Assembly: GCA_020048795.1 (NCBI GenBank)
Contig: JAIFMA010000123.1
Location: 1-6,577 of the forward strand
Reading direction: 5' to 3'
From: Rhodoferax sp.
Lineage (GTDB): Bacteria > Pseudomonadota > Gammaproteobacteria > Burkholderiales > Burkholderiaceae_C
DNA length: 6,577 bases
The notes beneath the pieces were generated by a model. That model was given only the letters and a program-made list of their open reading frames with translations, was not told the origin of the DNA and did no database searches. Below, piece after piece: positions 1-6,030 of this stretch. Numbering within the stretch: the stretch's first letter is position 1; every line of letters starts with the position of its first letter. The position numbers and the translations under genes are program-made.

Positions 1-1193
1 ACCTGCTCGCCACCGACCCCGCCACGCCCGAGACGGGTTACACCGGCTCCCACGCCCGCCGCGGCACCCTGACCCTGAACCATGGCGTGGTGCAAACCCC
101 GATCTTCATGCCGGTGGGCACCTACGGCACCGTCAAGGGTGTGATGCCCAGCAGCCTGGAAGACATGGGCGCACAAATCATTCTGGGCAACACCTTTCAC
201 CTGTGGATGCGCCCCGGGCAGGAGGTGATGCAGAGTTTTGGCGGCCTGCATGGCTTTGAACGCTGGCACAAACCGATCCTGACCGATTCAGGTGGTTTTC
301 AGGTCTGGAGCCTGGGGGCCATGCGCAAGATCACCGAGCAGGGTGTGCATTTTTCGTCCCCCGTGAATGGCGACAAACTGTTCATGTCGCCCGAAGTCAG
401 CATGCAGATTCAGACCACGCTGAACTCTGACATCGTGATGCAACTGGACGAATGCACGCCGTATCTGTCGGTCGAGCCCAAAACCAAGGGACAAATCACC
501 ACCGAGCGCGAAGCTCGCGTCAGCATGGAAATGAGCCTGCGCTGGGCCCAACGCAGCAAAGATGAGTTTGCCCGGCTGGAAAACCCCAACGCCCTGTTTG
601 GCATTGTGCAAGGCGGCATGTTTGAGCACCTGCGCCAGGAGTCGCTGGACGCACTGGTCGCCATGGACTTCCCTGGCTACGCGGTGGGTGGTGTCAGTGT
701 GGGCGAACCCAAGGACGAGATGCTGCGCATCATGGCGCACAGCCCGCACCGCCTGCCCGCCGACAAACCGCGTTACCTGATGGGCGTGGGCACCCCGGAA
801 GACCTGGTCGAAGGTGTGGCGCAGGGCGTGGACATGTTTGACTGTGTCATGCCCACGCGCAATGCCCGCAACGGCACGTTATTCACGCGTTTTGGCGATC
901 TGAAAATCCGCAACGCGCGCCACAAAACCGACCACGGCCCACTGGACAGCACCTGCACCTGCTACGCCTGCAAGGGTGTGACGCGACCAGACGGCAGCAC
1001 TTCGGCAGGATTCAGCCGGGCCTACCTGCACCACCTGGACCGCTGCGCCGAAATGCTCAGCCCGATGCTGTCAAGCATCCACAACCTGCACTACTACCTG
1101 AACCTGATGGCGGAGCTGCGCACCGCGCTCGATGCCGGAACTTTTGGCACCTTCCGGGCACAGTTCAAGGCAGACCGCTCGCGCGGGGTGTAG
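1..1193 (+). CDS. tgt: Queuine/preQ1 tRNA-guanine transglycosylase, 5'-truncated by window edge
   Basis: Exchanges guanine-34 in the anticodon of GUN tRNAs (Asp, Asn, His, Tyr) for preQ1, the committing step of queuosine modification; cytoplasmic. The frame is open from base 3, and the visible protein has 396 residues. The native start lies just outside; homologues have only a few more residues before the LLATD-type N-terminus seen here, so the GTG at 87 is not the start. Visible hallmarks: TPIFMPVGTYGTVKG near residues 31-45; DSGGFQ at 95-100 with the catalytic aspartate; GVDMFDCVMPTRNARNG with the nucleophile Asp277 (E. coli Asp264); and zinc ligands Cys318, Cys320, Cys323 (CTCYAC) plus His360 (IHNL). 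About ten extra residues sit between the zinc cysteines and FSRAYLHHL compared with E. coli, as I recall for related betaproteobacteria. It ends with TAG, 57 nt before ggt on the same strand, so cotranscription is possible. Identification is very secure. Confidence 0.97.
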   Translation, partial: LLATDPATPETGYTGSHARRGTLTLNHGVVQTPIFMPVGTYGTVKGVMPSSLEDMGAQIILGNTFHLWMRPGQEVMQSFGGLHGFERWHKPILTDSGGFQVWSLGAMRKITEQGVHFSSPVNGDKLFMSPEVSMQIQTTLNSDIVMQLDECTPYLSVEPKTKGQITTEREARVSMEMSLRWAQRSKDEFARLENPNALFGIVQGGMFEHLRQESLDALVAMDFPGYAVGGVSVGEPKDEMLRIMAHSPHRLPADKPRYLMGVGTPEDLVEGVAQGVDMFDCVMPTRNARNGTLFTRFGDLKIRNARHKTDHGPLDSTCTCYACKGVTRPDGSTSAGFSRAYLHHLDRCAEMLSPMLSSIHNLHYYLNLMAELRTALDAGTFGTFRAQFKADRSRGV

Positions 1194-1203
1194 TGTAAAT
1201 TCG

Positions 1204-1232
1204 GGGGTTTCAACCCCATGCCCATGCGGGCA
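1204..1232 (+). other. Two adjacent GC-rich hairpins between tgt and ggt
   Basis: GGGGTTTCAACCCC (1204-1217) can form a 5-6 bp stem. One base later, TGCCCATGCGGGCA (1219-1232) forms a 5-bp stem with an ATGC loop. They fill the spacer between the tgt stop and the ggt ribosome binding site. Neither is followed by a T run, so a classical intrinsic terminator is not supported. They could be a weak or factor-assisted terminator, an mRNA-stability element, or a structure next to the ggt ribosome site. The inverted repeats are directly visible; the function is inference. Confidence 0.4.
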
Positions 1233-1236
1233 CCTC

Positions 1237-1241
1237 AGGAG
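1237..1241 (+). promoter_or_regulatory. Ribosome binding site that fixes the ggt start
   Basis: AGGAG lies 9 nt before the ATG at 1251. The in-frame ATG at 1218 has no such site and would put 11 charged/polar residues ahead of the signal peptide. The ATG at 1257 is 15 nt away, which is too far. This supports 1251 as the start. Confidence 0.75.
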
Positions 1242-1250
1242 AATTCCCGA

Positions 1251-2993
1251 ATGACCATGCCAGACCAGACCGCCCGATGCTTCACACGCCTGCTGCTGGC
1301 GGGCAGCTTCTGCGCCGCGCTGGGCAGCGTGGCCGAGGCGGCCTCGCTGGCCCCTGTGGCTGCCCAAAACGGCATGGTGGTCACGGCCCAGCACTTGGCC
1401 ACCCGGGTCGGTGTGGACGTGCTCAAACGCGGCGGCAATGCCGTGGATGCCGCCGTGGCCGTGGGTTACGCGCTGGCGGTGGTTTACCCGGCCGCTGGCA
1501 ATCTGGGCGGTGGCGGGTTCATGACGCTGCAACTCGCCGATGGCCGCAAGACCTTTCTGGATTTTCGCGAAAAAGCCCCGCTGGCGGCCACCGCGAATAT
1601 GTACCTGGACCAGGACGGCAACGTGATCAAAGGCCTGAGTACCTATGGCCATCTCGCCGTGGGGGTGCCGGGCAGCGTCTCCGGCCTGGAATACGCGCGT
1701 GAAAAATACGGCACCCAAAACCGTGCTGCGCTGCTGAAACCCGCCATTAGCCTGGCGCAAAACGGTTTCATCCTTGACCAGGGTGATGTCGATATCCTGC
1801 AAACTGCCACCGACGCCTTCCGCAAAGACCCGGTATCGGCCGCCATCTTTCTGAACCAGGGGCAAAGTTACCAGGTGGGTGACAGGCTGGTGCAAAAAGC
1901 CTTGGCCAAAACATTGCAGGCCATCAGTCAGCGTGGTGTGGCGGGGTTTTACCGTGGCCCGGTGGCACAAGCCATCGTCAAATCAAGCCAAAGCGGGGGC
2001 GGCATTCTGACCCAGGCTGATCTGAGCCAATACAGTACCCGTGAACTCAAGCCTGTCGAGTGTGACTACCGGGGCTACCACGTGGTGTCAGCACCGCCCC
2101 CAAGTTCGGGCGGCGTGGTTATCTGTGAAATGCTCAACATTCTGGCGGGCTACCCGCTCACGGAGCTGGGCTTTCGCTCGGCCCAGGCGGTGCATTACCA
2201 GATCGAGGCCATGCGACATGCCTATGTGGACCGCAACAGCTACCTGGGTGACCCCGATTTCGTCAAAAATCCCGTGGAACGACTGACCGACAAGGCCTAT
2301 GCGGCGCAGATTCGCGCCGTCATCGACCCGGCCAAAGCCGGGGTGTCCAAGGACCTCAAGCCCGGCGTGGAGCCGCATGAAGGCAGCAACACCACCCACT
2401 ACTCGATTGCCGACCGCTGGGGCAACACGGTGGCCGTCACCTACACATTGAACGATTGGTTTGGTGCCAAGGTCACAGCCGCAGGCACTGGCGTACTGCT
2501 GAACAACGAGATGGACGATTTCACCGCCAAGGTGGGTGTACCCAACCTGTATGGGCTGGTGCAGGGCCAAGCCAACAGCATTGCACCCGGCAAACGTCCG
2601 CTGTCGTCCATGAGCCCGACGATTGTCAGCAAGGACGGCCAGGCGGTGATGGTGGTCGGCACCCCCGGCGGCAGCCGCATCATCACCGCCGTGTTGCACA
2701 CGCTGCTGAACGTGATCGACTACGGCATGACGGTGCAGGAAGCCATTGACGCGCCGCGCTTTCACCAGCAATGGCTGCCGGATGTGACATCGGTCGAAAA
2801 CTTTGCGCTTTCGCCCGACACACGCAAGCTGCTTGAAACGGCCGGTCATCAGCTCGGCCCGGCCCAGCCGGCCAATCACCTCACGGCGGTGCTGATCGGT
2901 GCGCCCTCGCTGGCTGGCAAACCGGTCGGTAAAAACCGTTTTTATGGTGCCAACGACCCGCGGCGCAATACCGGGCTGGCGTTGGGGTACTAA
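1251..2993 (+). CDS. ggt: Gamma-glutamyltranspeptidase (glutathione hydrolase), secreted proenzyme
   Basis: Ntn-hydrolase that cleaves the gamma-glutamyl bond of glutathione and related compounds, transferring glutamate to water or an acceptor. It is periplasmic in Gram-negatives. The 580-residue precursor has a Sec signal peptide at about 1-30 (RLLLAGSF hydrophobic core, AEA|A cleavage) and no lipobox. The self-cleavage nucleophile is Thr381 in SNTTHYS, predicting a 200-residue small subunit. Every key E. coli position has a counterpart: Arg106 (DFREKAP), Asn401 (TYTLN), Asp423 (NNEMDDF), lid-loop Tyr434 (PNLYGL), Ser452-Ser453 (PLSSMS) and oxyanion Gly473-Gly474 (GTPGGSR). Glu420 replaces the E. 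coli glutamine, as in Bacillus and human enzymes. The lid loop is present, and the C-terminus GANDPRRNTGLALGY matches the family end. It follows tgt closely and is convergent with gshA, which makes the precursor of its substrate. It appears intact and active. Confidence 0.97.
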   Translation: MTMPDQTARCFTRLLLAGSFCAALGSVAEAASLAPVAAQNGMVVTAQHLATRVGVDVLKRGGNAVDAAVAVGYALAVVYPAAGNLGGGGFMTLQLADGRKTFLDFREKAPLAATANMYLDQDGNVIKGLSTYGHLAVGVPGSVSGLEYAREKYGTQNRAALLKPAISLAQNGFILDQGDVDILQTATDAFRKDPVSAAIFLNQGQSYQVGDRLVQKALAKTLQAISQRGVAGFYRGPVAQAIVKSSQSGGGILTQADLSQYSTRELKPVECDYRGYHVVSAPPPSSGGVVICEMLNILAGYPLTELGFRSAQAVHYQIEAMRHAYVDRNSYLGDPDFVKNPVERLTDKAYAAQIRAVIDPAKAGVSKDLKPGVEPHEGSNTTHYSIADRWGNTVAVTYTLNDWFGAKVTAAGTGVLLNNEMDDFTAKVGVPNLYGLVQGQANSIAPGKRPLSSMSPTIVSKDGQAVMVVGTPGGSRIITAVLHTLLNVIDYGMTVQEAIDAPRFHQQWLPDVTSVENFALSPDTRKLLETAGHQLGPAQPANHLTAVLIGAPSLAGKPVGKNRFYGANDPRRNTGLALGY

Positions 2994-3166
2994 GGACTTG
3001 TCCACAAATAACTTGCACATTTGGCGCGCCAGCTTTGGGCGCACTGCGTCGTTGCAAATCGCTTGTGCAGCAAAGCTGCGTGTCGTGCTGAAGCACGAGG
3101 GCGCGCTTTGCGCCTAGCATCCCAAATCCAACGTCCAAATGCACACGTTATTCCTTGACGAGCCCC
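2994..3166. repeat. Palindrome-rich intergenic element with inverted terminal repeats; probable bidirectional terminator
   Basis: This spacer separates the convergent stops of ggt and gshA. An 18-bp sequence at 3007-3024 (starting AATAAC, ending CATTTGG) recurs inverted at 3135-3152 with 15 of 18 matches. Weaker complementarity continues outward to near both stop codons. Between the arms lie TGGCGCGCCA (3022-3031), GCAGC-AAA-GCTGC (3067-3079), CGTGCT-GA-AGCACG (3084-3097) and GGCGC-GCTTT-GCGCC (3100-3114). The whole stretch could fold into one long imperfect hairpin or several small ones. No open frame of note and no clear T run were seen. The layout resembles REP/MITE-like non-coding repeats. 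Copy number in the genome cannot be judged from one window, so 'repeat' is an inference; the inverted repeats themselves are observed. Confidence 0.55.
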
Positions 3167-4462
3167 CTACTCGTAAATCTCGGCCTCCGGGTCGGTGGCT
3201 TCAAGCTCATAGCTGGCGGCCAGCATCGCCAGGCGCCCGACCACACCGTACATGTAAAAGCGGTTGGGCACGCTGGCACCTGGTTTGACCCCCGGCTGGG
3301 GTAATTGGGTGCTGTGTTCAAACGCCAGCGGCACATAGTCGGAGCCCGGTGCATTCAGGGCCTCGTCCACCCCACGTCCGGCGTGCACCCGGTAAAACCC
3401 GCCGACCACATAGCGGTCCATGGTGTAGATCACCGGCTCGGCTACGGCATCGTTGACACGCTCCTGGGTCAGCACCCCCTCCTGCACCATGAAGTCATGC
3501 GGCAACAGGGGTTTTTTGCCACTGTCGGTCAGGCTGTTGATGCGCTCACTCAGGGCCTGCGTGTCTTTGCTGTCGCGCACCGTCACGATGCCCAACTCGT
3601 GGCTGCCATGATCGGCCTTGACCACCACAAAGGGTTTTTCCTTGATGCCGTATTCTTTGTACTTGCGCCGCACCCGGGTCAGCACCAGGTCAATCTGGCC
3701 ACTCAGGCAGTCCAGCCCACCAGGCTGGTCGAGGCAAACGGCTTCGCATTTTTCAAACAGCGGGTTGATCAGCCAGGGGTCCACGCCCATCAGCTTGCCC
3801 AGGCGTTTGGCCACCTCTTCGTAGGCCTTGAAGTGCCGGCTCATGCGCCGGGTCGGCCAGCCGGCTTGCAGCGGCGGCAACAGATATTGCTCGTGCACGT
3901 CTTCCAGAATGCCAGGCACACCGGCCACCAGATCGTGGTTGAGCAAAATGGTGCAGGGGTCAAAGTCTTTCAGCCCCAGGCGCCGCTTGCCACGCATCAC
4001 CGGCTCAAACGTCAGGGCATCGCCGTTGTGCAACTCGTAGCTGGTGTTCTTTTTGAGGGCCGGGTCAATGGAGCCCAGCCGAACGTTCAACCCGGCCATG
4101 TTGAAGATGCGCTGCAACTGCGCCAGATTGGCCAGGTAGAAGCTGCTGGGCTTGCCGTTTTCGGGAATCAGCAGCAGGTTGCGCGCTTCGGGGCAGATCT
4201 TTTCAATGGCCGCCATCGCCGCCTGCACCGCCAGCGGCAGCATCTCGGGTGTCAGGTTGTGCCAGCCGCCGGGAAACAGGTTGGTATCGACTGGCGCGAG
4301 CTTGAAGCCGGCGTTGCGCACATCGACCGAGCAATAAAACGGCGGCGTGTGCTCCATCCACTCCAGCCGAAACCAGCGCTCGATGGCTGGCATGGAGTCC
4401 AGTACGCGCTGCTCAAGTTCGTTGATGGGACCGGTCAGGGCGGTGATGAGGTGGGGAACCAT
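3167..4462 (-). CDS. gshA: Glutamate-cysteine ligase, proteobacterial GshA type
   Basis: Joins glutamate and cysteine with ATP to make gamma-glutamylcysteine, the first step of glutathione synthesis; cytoplasmic. The protein of 431 residues is about the usual length for this family (Pfam GshA/TIGR02049), which is unrelated in sequence to E. coli GshA. Recognisable blocks: DTNLFPGGWHNL (59-70), LLLIPENGKPSSFYL, ILLNHDLVAGVP, GVDPWLINPLF, KEYGIKEKPFVVVKAD (ending about 284), VQEGVLTQERV, MDRYVVGGFYRVHAGRG, PNRFYMYGVVGRLAMLAASYELEAT and the end DPEAEIYE. The start at 4462 has AAGG 5 nt upstream on the minus strand; the frame stays open to 4636 but that extension is not family-like. Oddity: the glycine loop after KAD reads HGSHELGI, where I remember AGTYGMGI in relatives, and the region around residues 245-265 is also divergent. 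It could be a diverged paralogue. gshB is not adjacent downstream. Confidence 0.88.
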   Translation of the reverse strand: MVPHLITALTGPINELEQRVLDSMPAIERWFRLEWMEHTPPFYCSVDVRNAGFKLAPVDTNLFPGGWHNLTPEMLPLAVQAAMAAIEKICPEARNLLLIPENGKPSSFYLANLAQLQRIFNMAGLNVRLGSIDPALKKNTSYELHNGDALTFEPVMRGKRRLGLKDFDPCTILLNHDLVAGVPGILEDVHEQYLLPPLQAGWPTRRMSRHFKAYEEVAKRLGKLMGVDPWLINPLFEKCEAVCLDQPGGLDCLSGQIDLVLTRVRRKYKEYGIKEKPFVVVKADHGSHELGIVTVRDSKDTQALSERINSLTDSGKKPLLPHDFMVQEGVLTQERVNDAVAEPVIYTMDRYVVGGFYRVHAGRGVDEALNAPGSDYVPLAFEHSTQLPQPGVKPGASVPNRFYMYGVVGRLAMLAASYELEATDPEAEIYE

Positions 4463-4663
4463 GGAAACCTTGCAAAGTAATAGCCTGGATTTTAGGACGC
4501 TGGCATGATGCCAATAGTTCAGGGCAATGTGGCATTTAGTTGCTGAATCATCGGTGTCCTTGTTGCTTCGCCTTGTCCTCCCAACGCATCTGAAGAGGCA
4601 TGGGGACCAGCCAGCGCCCTGCCTGCGGCTTGGCACCCGGACGACAATGATGTGCGAGTGGCA
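4463..4663. other. Spacer between proA and gshA, upstream region of gshA
   Basis: These 201 bases should contain the gshA promoter or, if cotranscribed, the proA-gshA junction. A short palindrome TGGCAT-G-ATGCCA lies at 4501-4513, about 40 nt before the gshA start, with a further TGGCAT at 4530-4535. On the minus strand TAAAAT (4489-4494) resembles a -10 box but has no acceptable -35 at 16-18 nt. No T-tailed hairpin was found after the proA stop. No gene is supported here; the open frame running through it is the upstream extension of gshA. Confidence 0.4.
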
Positions 4664-5976
4664 TCAGGTGCGCAGCTCGCCGTCGCCCAGCACGACATAC
4701 TTGAGCGAGGTCAGGCCTTCGATGCCGACCGGCCCACGGGCGTGAAATTTGTCAGTGCTGATGCCAATTTCGGCACCCAGACCGTATTCAAAACCATCGG
4801 CAAAGCGGGTGCTGGTGTTGACCATGACGCTGGCCGAATCGACCTCGCGCAAAAAGCGCTGGGCATGTGCTCAATGGCCTGGTCCACCCCGGCCACGATC
4901 TTGATGCTGATGATCGGTGCCAGGTATTCCTCAAACCAGTCCGACTCTTGTGCCAGCACCAGCTTGAAGCCCGCCGATACCGCCCCAAGGGGGGGCTGAA
5001 CTGCTACTTGTTTGATAACTTGTTGCGCAATATCCATGGGCACCAGAGCCCGATTTTGTTCAAAGTTCTGGAGCAGTTGCAGGGCTTCGGCATCACATCG
5101 CATTTCGACCCCTTTGGCCGCGTAAATGCTGGCAATTTGCGGCAAAAAGGCCCCGGCCACAGCACGCGCCACCAACAGGCTTTCGGTGGCGTTGCAGGGG
5201 CTGTATTTGTGGGTCTTGGCGTTGTCGGCCACCTTGACGGCCATCGCCAGATCACACGGGTCATCGACATAGGTGTGGCAATTGCCGTCCAGGTGCTTGA
5301 TCACCGGCACTTTGGCACCGGCGCTGATGCGCTCGATCAGGCCCTTGCCGCCACGCGGAATGATCAGGTCCACATACTGCGGCATGGCTATGAGCTGATC
5401 GACCACGGCGCGGTCGGTGATTTGCACCAGTTGCACCGCATCGGTGGGCAAACCGCTCGCGGCCAGTGCCTGCTGCACCAGCCGGGCCAGCGCCTTGTTG
5501 GAGTCAATGGCTTCCGAGCCCCCGCGCAAAATGCAGGCGTTGCCGCTCTTGATACTCAGGCTGGCGGCCTCGATGGTGACGTTTGGGCGGCTCTCGAACA
5601 CCATGCCAAACACGCCAATCGGCACCCGCATCTGCCCGACCCGGATGCCGCTGGGCTGCTGCTTCATACCCAGAATTTCGCCAATCACATCAGGCATGGC
5701 AGCCAGTTGCTCACAACCCTGGGCGCAGGTCTCGATCACCTGGGGGCTGAGCTTGAGCCGGTCCACCATGGGCGCGGCCAGGCCAGCCGCCAGCGCCCGC
5801 TCGATGTCTTGCGCGTTGTCGATTTGAAGCGCCCCGATGTTGCTGCGCAGCAGCCTGGCGAGTTGCTGCAACGCTGCATTTTTAGTAGCTGTCTGCGCTT
5901 TCGCCATCAGGGCTGAAGCCGCTTTTGCCTGCAAACCAAGGGTCTGGGTGTAGTCGGTGATATGGATCGCGTTCAT
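4664..5976 (-). pseudogene. proA: Gamma-glutamyl phosphate reductase, disrupted by internal deletion and frameshift
   Basis: The intact enzyme reduces L-glutamyl-5-phosphate with NADPH to glutamate semialdehyde, the second step of proline synthesis. It starts at ATG 5976 (MNAIHITDY), with no strong ribosome site. Frame 1 covers 370 residues to about 4867 and includes MVDRLKLSPQVIETCAQG, VPIGVFGMVFESRPNVTIEA, LRGGSEA, IPRGGKGLIERIS, HLDGNCHTYVDD, catalytic Cys261 in SPCNATES, and EEYLAPIIS. It then breaks off after GVDQAIEH. The next recognisable residues, AQRFLREVDSASVMVN through GLTSLKYVVLGDGELRT, are in another frame from 4864 to the TGA at 4664. These last 66 residues align in length with E. 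coli ProA. About 19 conserved residues (the N-Y-x-S-x-H-x-D-A-I block) are missing; only 2 of their 57 nt remain, so about 55 nt were lost. Frame 1 alone would end in an unrelated tail at 4711. Either a real null allele or an assembly error. An extra in-frame segment lies near residues 304-332. Confidence 0.88.
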
Positions 5977-6019
5977 GTGGCCATTTTGGCATGAGCGGCC
6001 AAAGCGTAAACTGTGGTCC

Positions 6020-6024
6020 AGAGG
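6020..6024 (+). promoter_or_regulatory. Ribosome binding site of the oxygenase-like gene
   Basis: AGAGG is followed after 6 nt by the ATG at 6031. This supports that start in the 54-bp gap shared with the divergent proA. Confidence 0.55.
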
Positions 6025-6030
6025 TTTCAG

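Noticed and set aside
2998..3006. DnaA-box-like TTGTCCACA
   Set aside because: One mismatch to the consensus, isolated, with no cluster, AT-rich region or replication gene nearby; it is part of the inverted-repeat element.
2088..3044. Long open frame on the minus strand opposite ggt (318 codons)
   Set aside because: It lies antisense to the complete, strongly conserved ggt. Its protein is His/Arg/Val-rich in the way typical of the complement of GC-rich genes and matches no family.
3305..4480. 391-codon open frame on the plus strand opposite gshA
   Set aside because: Antisense shadow of gshA. The protein is rich in His, Gln and Val with no recognisable domain, while the other strand encodes a complete GshA.
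4489..4494. Minus-strand TAAAAT as gshA -10 box
   Set aside because: No acceptable -35 at 16-18 nt upstream, so a promoter is not called.
4463..4636. 58-codon N-terminal extension of gshA
   Set aside because: Not family-like, no ribosome site at 4636; the ATG at 4462 has AAGG at correct spacing and gives the family's N-terminus.
4664..4870. Programmed ribosomal frameshift in proA
   Set aside because: About 19 conserved residues are missing at the frame change, so frameshifting would not restore the protein. A deletion explains it better.
4867..5916. 349-codon open frame on the plus strand opposite proA
   Set aside because: Antisense shadow of proA codon bias; no recognisable domain.
5877..5936. 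Second sequence in proA resembling the segment at 5010-5062 (TGCGC...CCAT...AGCC...TTTTG...CAAA)
   Set aside because: It encodes the normal conserved N-terminus of ProA (ASALMAKAQTATKN), so protein constraint explains it; the match to the other segment is only partial.
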